A stretch of DNA of 64,000 nucleotides from Neurospora tetraspora (lineage: Eukaryota; Ascomycota; Sordariomycetes; Sordariales; Sordariaceae): the NCBI RefSeq assembly GCF_033439725.1, contig NW_026944388.1, positions 682,001 through 746,000 on the forward strand. The letters run 5' to 3'. Each line of letters opens with the position of its first letter. The stretch's first letter is position 1. A program made the position numbers and the translations under genes. The notes under the pieces are model-generated. The model saw nothing but the letters and a program-made list of their open reading frames with translations. It was not told where the DNA came from and did not search any database. Positions 1 to 10,173 of this stretch are shown here, in pieces.

Positions 1-606
1 GGCTCGTGCAGCTCAAACAGCTGAAGACGCTGGAGCTGGTCTTCGTTGAGTCGCGATACCATGACATGCAGCGATTCACTCGGAACGGGTCGCTGCCGGC
101 CCCGGCTGTGGACCAGGAGCATGAAGAGGGCGAGGATTTTGGTGGAGAGTGGGGTGAGGAGAACAATGAGCTGGAGATCATTGAGTTCATTTGCGGTGAT
201 TGCTGGGATAGACTCATGGCGCTGCCCCGGACTCTTGAAAAGGTCGTTTTCAAGGTGTGGGGTAGGGAGGATCCTGCTAACGCGCTTGGCATCCCTTATG
301 TCAGAGAGACGTGGGAAGTGACGGAGTGGTATCATAGGATGAGAGTTCAGGAAGCGAAGTATCAGAGGAGGAGGATTGGCTATGAGGTGGCGGTGGAGGA
401 TGTGAATGTGATTAAGAACCAGGTATGTTCTTGCCCAGCACTACCTTGGCCCCTTTATGGGATATTCCCTTTTCCTTCTTTCGCGCTCAAGGCTGGATGG
501 GAACTGACATTTCGGTGCGCCATCATTGTAGGAACCAACTTCGTACAAGATAGAGCATCACATCGGTTCTACCGATGTCGAGTGGCCTCTTTCTGAGATG
601 ATTTGA
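1..606 (+). CDS. 2EXR-family protein, copy A, 3' part only
   Basis: The window opens inside this gene: codons are in frame from base 3 and the N-terminal E-x-R block lies beyond the left edge. Visible blocks are the leucine-rich stretch LKQLKTLELVF, then LPRTLEKVVFKVW, both matched in the downstream paralogues. Exon 1 ends at 422 (AAC CAG then GTATGT). The intron is 423-531 and ends in TGTAG. The last exon, 532-606, encodes a 24-residue tail with IEHHIGSTDVEWPLSEMI before TGA. The same intron position and tail motif occur in copies B, C and D, which supports the splice. The family belongs to the 2EXR/F-box-like proteins expanded in Sordariomycetes, with unknown biochemical role. Function here is not assigned. 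Confidence 0.72.
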
Positions 607-2139
607 AGTACCATACCCTTCATAAGAATGTCTACGACTGGTTCCCATCAGCTCGACCATTTTGGCCGCATTATCAACATCATCAGCATTATCAGCACCA
701 TCAGCATCATCGGCATCAACATTATCAGCATCAACATCATAAGCATCAGCATCATCGGCATCAGCATTATCAGCATTGGAAGCACTGGAGAGCATTGGAA
801 GCACTGGAGGGTGGCGTAAGGGTAATGATTGTTTTGGAGGTTTTGCGTTGATGAGGAATTTTGAGCGTAGCGAGGACCACCCGGAGGGGCTTCCACCGAG
901 TGCCCACTGCAGATAGAAAGATAGGTAGGAAGAAAGAAGGAAAGTCAGAAAATTGGTAGCGCCAGCGAGTATAGCGCTGTCAAGTATGCCTCGAAAAAGA
1001 TTAGAATGGTGCCTTCGCTTCTGACTGCAGAGTTCGTGGGCCGTAGGCTTGTCGACGGTGGCAAAATATTTCAGCAAGTTGGCAACAGCCCTCATGTACT
1101 CTTTGATGTGAGTCAAGTCAACAATATCGCTAATTGCCAAGGAAGTGCCTATCCTCATCAACACGACCTCTAACCACGTTACCTCCCAGCAGGCAATAGC
1201 AGACAAATCATGGTCCCTCTGAACTCCGAGTCTAACAACCTCCCATTAGCTTCTGCCCGGTACCCCGAAAATGACATCCAGCACCCGAGTCAAACACAGG
1301 ACCACCTACTCAGCACCAAACCAATGTCGGTCAGCATCAGAACATTGTCGCCCAGGACCAGACAGGCATAATCCAGAATCATGCCAATGTTGAGTAGCTC
1401 ACATGTGTCATCATACCGCTCAGGTCAAGGGGAGCAAGTGAAGGACCGGGTTGAGGATAGCACGGTGATTTGTTGGGATGAAAATCCTGCTAAGGTTAGA
1501 GCAGAAGTGAAGACCACGGCGATGACAACGGCAACTATATATCCTTCGAGCCACAGGTTCGCTTAGTATTTTCAAAGTGAAGGGGATTGGTACATTCGTC
1601 TTTCCAAGTCCAATGATACAAGACCTGGACTGGAGACGGCCTTCACCTGGCCTCGAAACTGGAAGCCTGGCACCTTGAATAGGTACCCGACCTCTTCTGC
1701 CACTCTTCAACCTTTGCCAAGGTGGCGACACTCCTTCACCTATTCACTGGGCTTCCAATTCACCAGCACTCCCTTCCAGTTAGTATTTATTGCTGCCCTG
1801 GCTGCCCTGGCCTCCATTTTTCCTTTTTCCTAACACCACTTCAAAGTCAAACCGAATATCTCTCGTCGACTTTTTACCTCCCATATTTCTCCAGTCTCCT
1901 TTACAGACTTCCTGTCACGTCTTCCCAAAAGTATCAACAAACACTACAATCGACGACCACTATAAACCGCCTCTTTCTTTCTATCGATCTTTGCGATCCA
2001 TCCTCATCGCTTCATTGTGAGAACCCCTCCTCGCCATACCTGGACTTCCCATAGGTCGCCAAGTAGGTAAGCTCAGCAGGGGAATGCAATTCCGATATAT
2101 GTTCTAAGCAGCTAACACTCTCTCAGGAGAAAATCCAAC
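607..2139. other. Intergenic between 2EXR copies A and B
   Basis: This stretch holds a trinucleotide-periodic repeat (about 670-785) just downstream of copy A, then ordinary-looking DNA. A likely 5'-UTR intron of copy B lies at 2067-2126 (GTAAGC donor, CTAAC branch point, CTCAG acceptor), ending 13 bases before the start codon. No other gene is supported; the open frames here have no recognisable protein character. Confidence 0.5.
670..785. repeat. Degenerate CAT-CAG/CAT-TAT trinucleotide array
   Basis: About 115 bases of CATCAG, CATTAT, CATCGG and CAACAT units with three-base periodicity. It is followed by a short imperfect repeat of GGAAGCACTGGAG. It lies 3' of copy A and produces spurious His/Gln or Ala/Asp open frames on the two strands. 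Confidence 0.8.
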
Positions 2140-3194
2140 ATGTCTGATAGCAAATTCCCTATCCTCCGTCTACCAGCCGAAATCCGCTTTATGATCTACC
2201 GGGAGATCTGGACTCTCCCGGCCGACCTCGACAGCGACTCCGACGGCGACTCCGACGGCGACTCCGACAATGACTCCGACAGTCAATCCGACAGCGACTC
2301 GGACTCGAACTCGGACTCGGACTCGGAGGATGTCGATCAAGTCAACCAACAACTCGTGATGATCACCACTATCCAAAACCTCGCCATCACCTGCCGAAAG
2401 ATCCGCGAGGAACTTATCGACGAGTACTTCACTCGCATTCTGCCCAAGACCCAACTCCATCTGGGCAGTGTTTACCCACCCCTTCGCTCTCTCTACCGGT
2501 GCCGCGGCCCTGCTCATCGTCCTCCCAAATTATCGCCTCTAGCCCTAACCAACTACGAAATCTTCGAGGTGCTCCAATCCTCGTCGCTTTTTACCGACCA
2601 TCTCCAGCACGTCAGCATCCACTGGGGTGGCTGTTTGTGCTTTGGGGGCTCGAGATACCAAATTTCGATCCGGCCTCACGGCCTGGACTGGCTGGCAGAG
2701 TTGGAAAACCTCAAGACAGTGGAGGTTGTGCTTACTGATGATATGGTAGCTTGCGACAACTGCTCTTCAAAGCTCCTGATGTTGCCAAGGACGCTGGAGA
2801 AGATCTTATTTCGGGTGTTTATCAGTGACGTTGTTGTTGAAGAGTATGAGGCGCAGCTGAGGGAGTGGTTTTGGGGGCAAAGGCCTAGCTTTTTGGCGTA
2901 CATGGCGGCGATGGAGGAGGAGGAGGATCTGGATGCCCCTGATGGAAAGGTATGTGCGTCTAGGTACAAGGAGTACTTGGCGGCGATGGAGGAGGAGGGT
3001 ATCCCTGAGAGGAAGGTATGTTTGTTCCTTACCCACCCCTTTATCGGGGGTTGTTTCCTTCTTCTTCTTCACGCTCAAAATGTTCGAGACTGCTCAGCTA
3101 ACGCGTCGATGTCACTTAGGAATTGGTTTCACACAAGATTGAGCACCACATTGGTGCTATTGAAGTCGAGTGGCCTTTGTCGGACACAGTTTGA
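2140..3194 (+). CDS. 2EXR-family protein, copy B, with acidic Ser-Asp insert
   Basis: Two coding exons, 2140-3015 and 3120-3194, give about 316 residues. The N-terminus carries the family signature FPILRLPAEIRFMIYREIW (residues about 6-24), followed directly by a ~40-residue Asp-Ser tract encoded by GACTCC/GACTCG repeats (2224-2331). Next come ITCRKIREELIDEYF, SSLFTDHLQHVSIHW, LDWLAELENLKTVEVV and LPRTLEKILF. The last exon encodes the shared tail IEHHIGAIEVEWPLSDTV. The intron 3016-3119 has a GTATGT donor and ends CTTAG; an identical GTATGT lies 66 bases upstream inside the exon in the same phase, so an isoform 22 residues shorter is possible. The start is chosen because the E-x-R block follows within six residues and a 5'-UTR intron ends just before it. 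Molecular role unknown. Confidence 0.85.
2224..2331 (+). repeat. In-frame GACTCC/GACTCG hexamer tract coding (Ser-Asp)n
   Basis: A hexamer-like array inside copy B that adds an acidic, phosphorylatable-looking linker between the first and second conserved blocks. None of the other copies has it. Confidence 0.85.
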
Positions 3195-4094
3195 TTCCTA
3201 GAGGAACATATCTGGATGGTTTTCTGGGAGAGAAGGGGAAGAGTTGACGAGAGAAGGCGACTCCCCTGCGGTACAGAAGCATGGGCGCTATTTCAGTCCA
3301 TGGAAAAATCATGTGCTGGTTACACATCTCGGCCACCATGAAGGCATGTTCGACAGAAGCTTTATGCAGCGATATAGTGGCAGGGTCGAGAGCTTTGTTT
3401 AGGGTGCCTGTCCGTCCTGGAATTGAGATATCATGAGACGGGGATTCAAAAACGGGATTGAGAGGTAGAGGTACTCGATTTGATTGTAGGATTAGAAACC
3501 AATAATGATTCACTTGGGCATTTCGAGTACAATAGTGTTGGAGGTCCTGAGGGAGGAGGAGGAGAAGGGGATTCGGCTGCTGTACAGATGCATGGATGCC
3601 ATTTGAGTCCATGGACAAGTTACCGTATAATTCTGGGAAACTCAATTTCCAGGTTGCAGGGTTAAAGGTGTCCGACAAACCACGTACATGCTCATGGCAG
3701 CCGCCAAACGCAACTGGCTGGCCTATAACCCTGCGTGTGCCTTGCAACCTGGAAATTGAGTTTCCCAGAATTATACGGTATGTCTTGAATGCACACCTCA
3801 TGCACCAACATGACTAAGCTCCCGGCCCGCTGGAAGACACTGACTAATGGTGAGGAATTTCCTTTTCAGGAAAGCACGATGGATGAGAAAAGGAAGGTGG
3901 GGAGAACAAGAGGGAGAAGGAGAGGGGAGAGGAGAGAAGAGGGGTAGAAAAAGGGAAAAAAAGGTGAAATTCTCCGACGTCCCTCAATTTTCCTCTTACA
4001 ACCAAACATCACCAGTTCACCACCACAACGCCCATCACCACCACGGACGCACGACGACCATCGGCCATCACTCTCCCAAGTCTACCAAATCGAC
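3195..4094. other. Intergenic with local duplication and a MITE
   Basis: The 3' flank of copy B contains two diverged versions of one segment, about 3265-3310 and 3570-3620. Each has a GTACAGA-GCATGG core and an AGTCCATGGA end. The second copy is followed immediately by the inverted-repeat element at 3621-3780. Downstream, about 3885-3965, is a purine-rich GGAGA/AAAGG tract leading into the HET relic. No intact gene is visible. Confidence 0.55.
3621..3780. mobile_element. MITE, Tc1/mariner-like (TA target site)
   Basis: The element starts TACCGTATAATTCTGGGAAA and its last bases, read on the other strand, are the same. The match is perfect over 38 bases (3621-3658 against 3743-3780 reversed), i.e. 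36-bp terminal inverted repeats flanked by TA on both sides. TA target duplication and short length (about 156 bp between the TAs) fit a non-autonomous Tc1/mariner-type MITE. There is no coding capacity. The perfect arms suggest recent activity or hairpin-mediated correction. Family assignment is inference from the TA flanks. Confidence 0.75.
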
Positions 4095-5382
4095 CAATGT
4101 TTCGCGGACAGAAATCCCTTGAAGATTGTCCCCTGTCGAATTGGCAAGCCCGACGCGCAAAGTACGGTGTACGCAACCACTCAGGACAGAGCTCTACGTC
4201 GCTTCCCGGAGCCAGGACGAATCCCTCTTCTCGACCGCGGCTGGGGATTCCAGGAACGCATGCTCCCGCCTATACTGCTGCATTTCGGGGGCGAACAGAT
4301 TTACTGGGAGTGTTGGCACCACGCAATATCCGAGGCACATCCGATCAAAAACAACTTTATGTTGGTTGAGAGTTCATACACACCCTTGGCAAAGCACCGG
4401 TTTCTCATCAATGCTCTTAACGGCCCAGGGCAGAAGAGCAAAAATGGGGCCGATTCGCCTTTTTCTGATTCAACTTCCGACCCAACGCTCCTCAAACTCT
4501 GCCAATACTGGCAAGACATCCTAATCAATTATACCATCACCTCGCTAACCCTCTCCTCCGACCGGCTCATCGCCCTGGCGGGCGTCGTCCAAGGCATCAA
4601 AGACCACACCGGTCTCACATATCTCCAGAGCTCGGGCACGTGGAAGCAGTTCTGGCCACTGGACCTCCTCTGGAACTTCGGGCAAGTCCTAGCGCTGCGT
4701 TTCCCCTCCGACACTGGCGCGCCGTCGTGGTCGTGGGCGGCAACGGAAGGGGCCAAAGGAGTTTCAGATTGGGAAGGCGATTGACTGGAGGGATCTCACG
4801 GAAGACACTCTGGGATATGTGGCGCGGCTTGTTGGGTATAAGGAGGAAGGACAGGAAAAACAACAAGAGAACGAACCAGAAGTTCCAACATCGGAACCCC
4901 ACAAGAAAAAGACAAGAACTATCGTCCTCGTCAAAGGCCACGTCAGAAACGCCGTGGTCTGGAGTCCGTATCCAGGGTGGGGCGAGTATCGCGTGAAACC
5001 GGAAGGCAAGAGTGAGGGAGTGGTAGTTCGTTGGGATAAATACCAGACTGAGGAGAACCTCGAGGGGGCAGACCAAGATGATGAAGACTTTTATGGATCA
5101 AAGTCGTGCGGCTCTCTCAAGCTTTTGCTCCTGCTTGGATAGGGCAAAAAAGCGGACAAATACGGCACAGGAATGGGATTGATTCTTAAGCGGGTTGTAG
5201 AGTCAGAGCATGATGATGGTGTTGGCGGTGCTGAAAGAGGAGGAGGAGGAGGAGAGGAAAAGGCGGCCCCATTGCTTTACAGGCGCGTGGGCATGTTTTA
5301 TCCACATGGATATCCGAGCCATGATCCCGAAGAGAATTTGTTTGATGGGAGTGAGGGAGAGGAGGTGGTTCGTATTTGCTGA
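4095..5382 (+). pseudogene. Relic of a HET-domain (heterokaryon incompatibility) gene, C-terminal part
   Basis: The translation shows hallmarks of the region following the HET domain in fungal incompatibility proteins: LLDRGWGFQERMLPP and QIYWEC (typical ERGWvlQERlLsp...WEC), then CQYWQDILINYTITSLTLSS, DRLIALAGVV, and APSWSWAA, followed further on by a tail with GLILKRV and YRRVGMFYP. The N-terminal HET signature is absent from the upstream sequence, so the gene is truncated at the 5' side. The rest is broken at roughly two or three places. HET proteins act in allorecognition and trigger death of fused cells; this copy should be inactive. It lies between two members of the 2EXR array, on the same strand. 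Confidence 0.72.
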
Positions 5383-5807
5383 GTGGTGTGCGGAGGATCA
5401 TCTATATATTGACACCTGAATATCCTGTTCTTCCGCGTCAGGCTGTTGCCTGCCAGTTTCGAGGGCGTGGCAGCAGTCGTCACACACCTGACAGCAAACT
5501 GAAATTCGTCTGATCTAGTCCTCAGACACTCCATCAAAACTGGACAAACAAATCTATGGCACGCCCCTTTCTCTGCCCCGCGCTCTGCTCCTACGGTCCC
5601 TCTTCCTGCGACGCGAAGGCTTCCCCGCCAGTTTACTCTCAACAACCTGAAGGGCGCTTTTCCCTGCGCGGCACTCCGTTATCACGACCTTCCCCTTCTC
5701 CTCGCCCGGCATCGAAGGAAACCGCGACAGCCGCCTCAAAGGTCCGGTATGCACAGCGTTTATCCAGCGTGTATTCGCAGCTGCTAACCCTCTCGCAGCT
5801 GTTCAGC
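5383..5807. other. Leader and promoter region of copy C
   Basis: It contains a likely 52-nt 5'-UTR intron, 5747-5798, with donor GTATGC, branch CTGCTAAC and acceptor CTCGCAG, ending nine bases before the ATG. The intron has the same length as the 5'-UTR intron of copy D, and both contain the phrase TTTATCCAGCGTGTA. Confidence 0.6.
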
Positions 5808-6812
5808 ATGGCCTCAGAATCCAAGCCTCCGCTCCTGGCTGCGCCGCTTGAGATTCGACACATAATATACCGTTATGTTTGGACGATCCCAATTGACGCA
5901 GATAAGCATCTCGAGCGGTATTTTCCCAGCTGCTTGAACGAGAATTACTTCAAACTCCAGTTTGGGCAAATCCACGCCCTGGTCTCAATCTGCCAACAGA
6001 TGAGGGACGAAGTTCTTGCGGAATACTTCCCTCGGACTCAAGTCTATCTTCGATCGCACCACCGACACGTCTTTGATCGCCACCGCCTGCTTTCAGGTTA
6101 CTATGAGTCGCACCGCGGTCATTTCTGGGATCAGGAGTCGCACCGCAGAGGTTTTGATCTGCGATCGCAAGTTCGCAATGGGCGTCCTCACTTTGACGCC
6201 ATCCACTACATTATACGCCCCCCCCTCTTCACTCAAAATACCCAGCATGTCAGCCTTTTGTGGAAGAGGTGCTTCTGCCCTAAAGATATGACCCCTGAGG
6301 ACATAGAGACCAGCGGTTACCACGCGCCTCTGGACTGGCTGTTGAAACTGGGCCAGCTCAAAACCCTCGAACTTGTCATCGCCGATCCAGACATACGCAC
6401 ATTCGAGGCTCTCAGGATGCTCGGATACGGCACATGGACCAGCCTGGCGCGGATTTTACCCTGTCGTAACTGCTTTTCTAAGCTTTTGAGGCTGCGCAAT
6501 CTGGAGAAGGTTGTTTTCAAACCGCTGTTCGACGATCCAACCGTGGGACACATACAGGGACCTGAAGTGAACAGACCAAATTGGGTTGCGAGAATCAAGA
6601 AAGAAGTGTCGGATACGATACTTCGTAAGGATCCAAACCAGGTATGTGTATCTCGCCAGTTCCATTTTCTCCTCTGTGTGGTAGTGAACAGTGACTACCT
6701 TAACAATTTCTGATGCGTTGATTTAATATAGGGAGAGCAGCAGCCACTCTACGTTATTGAGCAACACATTGGTGCTATCAACATTGAGTGGCCTCGATCA
6801 TTCAGAATCTGA
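5808..6812 (+). CDS. 2EXR-family protein, copy C
   Basis: Exons 5808-6641 and 6732-6812 give about 304 residues. Blocks in order: PPLLAAPLEIRHIIYRYVWT (residues about 7-26), ALVSICQQMRDEVLAEYF, PLFTQNTQHVSLLW, LDWLLKLGQLKTLELVI, a Cys-containing loop CRNCFSKLLRL, then RNLEKVVFK. The final exon reads YVIEQHIGAINIEWPRSFRI. The intron has a GTATGT donor and a TATAG end at the family-conserved position. Copy C is closest to copy D: both start MASE(S/A)KPP(L/I)LAAPLEIR and both have a 52-nt intron just before the ATG. An open frame continues upstream of this ATG, but it crosses that intron, so I prefer this start. Likely an intact gene; function unknown. Confidence 0.83.
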
Positions 6813-8102
6813 CGTGATAGTTGTTCTATCTTCTTCGGGTCTCTTTGGCTACGGGCAGGCCTTCTGTTGTCGGATTTTTAGCTGGCATCATATGTGGTAC
6901 ACAAGGGCGTATCTTTGGGGTCCTTTGGCGTTGCAGGATCTTGGGAAAATGGCATGGAGGAAGGAATATCTGACTTGGTTGATGCTTACGAGGTTGAACG
7001 AGATGACCACAGGCAATGGGTTCGTATACGAGTGAGATACACGTCGTACCAATAAATACCCTTTTGCATCTCGAGAATTCCAAAATACCTCTATGCTTCT
7101 AGTATTGACCACCTGTAATGTAGAAAATGGGGAGATAACTTTTACCGATGTGCAATCTAATGTTGGTTTTTTTGTTATAGGTAGGTAGCTTGGTACTCCT
7201 GGTATTTTGGACGGGATCTATACCGAGCTATCCCAAACCTTATGAGGACGTACTGAAATGATTAAGTAGAGGTACGGATCGGCAATGCATCAACAAGAAT
7301 TTGATATGATATATTCAACATCGGAATCAGCATATTCAAAATGGAGCAGGCTTTGGTTGTAGAGCGAAACATATGAATTAAATATGAAAAGACCTAGGGA
7401 AGTTGACCCGAGGTCTCGAGCTAACAAACAAGCCAGACCAGTATTGGACTGTAATTATTGGTCACTAGGCACACCCGCAGGTTATCTTGATATCGAAGAA
7501 TTTGCCTATGATGGTCATGATGTACAGGATTATGCCTTGATCCAACAGACTCAGGATTTCTTCATTTGGCGTCTGACTATGCCAGCACCGAATCTCTGAA
7601 GGTGACGGGATGTTGATGGCACTTCAATCGGATGAGTCGTTCGTTACCGGACAGGTTTGGGCGGATGTAGAGCGTGGAGCTGGTGAACCCCATCTTTTCC
7701 ATTCTTCCGTCCCTTTTTATTGATGCAGTCTGAGTCCTTATGAGCACTATACACCGCATGCCCTGCACTTTTTCATCTCGACCTTCTGTTCCATGGCAGT
7801 CCGTGCCTTCCACTATGTTCTGTTTGTTCCCCTCACCAGCATTTCGGTCCAGTATCTCTAGGTGGGCCGCCCTGATTTCTGGTTCCCCTCTTCCGCTTCC
7901 ACTGGAGAATAAATTCCACTTCCTCTTCCCCCTCAATCTCTCTCACCTTCCTTTTTCCCTCCGGTCATCAGTTCTCCTACTCTCGCTCCGTTTCAGAAGA
8001 GGCAGCTGCAAAAGCCACCACCAAGGCCCAGTAAAGGTAGGTTTGGCGTTTATCCAGCGTGTAATCCAAGCAGCTGACCCTCTCAAAGCTACAGCACTCA
8101 AC
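6813..8102. other. Intergenic between copies C and D
   Basis: About 7100-7400 is noticeably AT-rich. A 71-codon open frame at 7384-7599 has no recognisable features. The right end is the leader of copy D, with a 52-nt 5'-UTR intron at 8037-8088 (GTAGGT donor, CTGAC branch, CAAAG acceptor) ending 14 bases before the ATG. Confidence 0.5.
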
Positions 8103-9007
8103 ATGGCCTCAGAAGCAAAACCTCCCATCCTCGCTGCCCCGCTTGAGATCCGACTCGAGATATACCGCCACACGTGGACGATCCCAATCATCGATGCCAA
8201 AAGACATTTTAGGGAGACTCACCAACAAGAGGATAATGGCCGCTCCAATCTCTATTTCTTGATGGCCTACTTCAAGCTCCAGGTCGGACAACTTCATGCG
8301 CTGGTCTCTATCTGCGGACAGATTCGAGACGAGGTCCTTTCGGAATACTTTCACCGAACTCAAGTTTATCTCTGGTACCATGTCAACCTACATGTACCTT
8401 GCGCAATGCAACACATCATGTCCTCTCTTCTATTTGCGTCCTATACTCAGCACGTCAGTCTTCGTTGGGATATAGATAGTTTTTACGTCATGCCCAGCAC
8501 CCTGGATTGGCTGTTGCAGCTGAAGCAGCTCAAGACTCTCGAGCTGTTGATAACCCGTTCGTATTTGCCTCCTATCATCTCCAAATATCATGAAGAGAAT
8601 TTGTTTCCGCAAAGTATGAAGTTGGCTCTCGACGACTATTTCGGCTCCATACACTTTCAGAGACTCACAACCCTGCGCAATCTGGAGAAAATTGTCGTCA
8701 AGCTCTGTTTCGGGCCGCACAGGTGGTGCCCGAGCCCAGAAGTTCATGCGGGTATTTGGGAAAGAACACCTCGATTTCAGAAGATTAAGGAGACTCTCTC
8801 GGAGTCAGTGCGGGAGGACCTCAGACAGGTATGCTGTACTCTCCCGATGGGGGTTCCCCTCCCTTTCTCTCCCGCTTCCTTGAAAACAAACGCTGACTCA
8901 CAATCTCGTGCGTTGATGTCATTTAGCCAGAGCAACAGCCGACCTACGTATTTGAGCAGCACATCGGTGCCATCGATCCCGAGTGGCCTCGGTCTTATAG
9001 GATTTGA
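8103..9007 (+). CDS. 2EXR-family protein, copy D
   Basis: Exons 8103-8828 and 8927-9007 give about 268 residues. It carries PPILAAPLEIRLEIYRHTWT near the N-terminus, then ALVSICGQIRDEVLSEYF, LLFASYTQHVSLRW, LDWLLQLKQLKTLELLI, TLRNLEKIVVKL, and on the last exon YVFEQHIGAIDPEWPRSYRI. The intron begins GTATGC and ends in TCATTTAG; its last bases (GCGTTGATGTCATTTAG) closely match the intron ends of copies B and C. This supports descent of the copies by tandem duplication. It is shorter than copy C in the region between blocks 2 and 3. The gene looks intact; molecular role unknown. Confidence 0.84.
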
Positions 9008-10173
9008 TGCCATCCTCAGGTGCTTCATTTCCCTCAGCTTTTTTTTTGCGGATGAGGGTTGAATTTGCGAAGTTTTCTCGACAAGGTGTTCTGGGGGAGG
9101 TAATGGGTTTTCTAAGTAGCACGCGTGTGAGCACTTAGCCTTCCGTATTTCTCACTCTTCATTTCAAAATGTCTTCCTCGTTCTTACAGTCCACTATGAC
9201 GATCCGACCGTTTGTCGGTGCATAGAGGTATGCAGGTCGTCCCCTTCTGGTCTCTCTCAGCGACCAGACTGTCGTTTGGTGACCTTGAGCCAATCCGTTA
9301 GACGCAAATTTGAATTTTCTTGTTGCATGAGTTCAGTTGACTGGTTTTCCTCGTCGTGCGGTCTCTACCTTCGTCGTGGTCATGGAGTGATGAACGTCTC
9401 AAATTCTCAACGGAGGTTGTCGTTGGGATTACCTCCAAGAGGGCCGAGGCTAAGGGTTAGGGTTCAGCGCACAATGTAGGCGAACTGATAAGCCGATAAG
9501 GAGACATGCTAACATCAACCTCAAGCCATTCTTCCTTTCTTCAACCAAGCCGCCAATCAAGCATTCTCCCACCACCCACGTTCCCTTTGTCTCGAGCCTC
9601 GAGGATGACATGGACCTTTCTAGGCGGATATCTCAACCAGCCTCACCGTCAAGCCTGGCAAGTCGACCTACCAAAACCCAATCTCCGCTGTGAAGCACAA
9701 GCTGACGAAAAATCCAGATCTTGCTCAGCTGGAATGTCACACGAACGACCATCACCAAGGCCGTAGCCAGGCTCTCATTTCGGGACATCAACAACACAAC
9801 CCCATTCAACCGATCTCTGCATTACAGATCAACCCTTAAAAATTTGTTAGCGCGAGACCTGCAGCGTCTTCGGACAAGGCAGAGGATATGGGATTCCGGC
9901 GGTCCTACCTGTATTGGTCCAGACCGAGCCAGAGCCAGGGTAAGAGCAACAATCAATAGTGTCCTACACACATCGCACCAAAACTTAACTCCACTTACAG
10001 TAGGCAATAACGAAAACTAGATGCTATTTATAGCAGGAATGCCACCTAGCCATCCTGAAAGTGGTGAAAGAGCTCTTCGCAAGTTCTACGCTAACGAACT
10101 TTCCAGGGGTGAACTGTATATCGTATTTGCTCCCATCTGCCCCCCTCCTCCCCGTTGGCTTCTGTTGCTCATC
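9008..10173. other. Intergenic between copy D and the methyltransferase
   Basis: I see no convincing gene. An open segment about 9632-9840 (after a TTTCTAG acceptor-like site) translates to a protein-like stretch containing KPGKSTYQNPISAVKHKL, but it has no recognisable start or homologue. Two telomere-type units (TAAGGGTTAGGGTT) lie at 9451-9464. Confidence 0.35.

Noticed and set aside
523-1206. Minus-strand open frame rich in Asp-Ala repeats
   Set aside because: Its repeat part is the reverse reading of the CAT-type trinucleotide array and it overlaps the last exon of copy A.
7384-7599. 71-codon open frame between copies C and D
   Set aside because: No homologue recognised, AT-rich surroundings and no splice or promoter support.
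9451-9464. Telomere-like TAAGGGTTAGGG sequence
   Set aside because: Only two units; too short to claim an internal telomere or a chromosome-end fusion.
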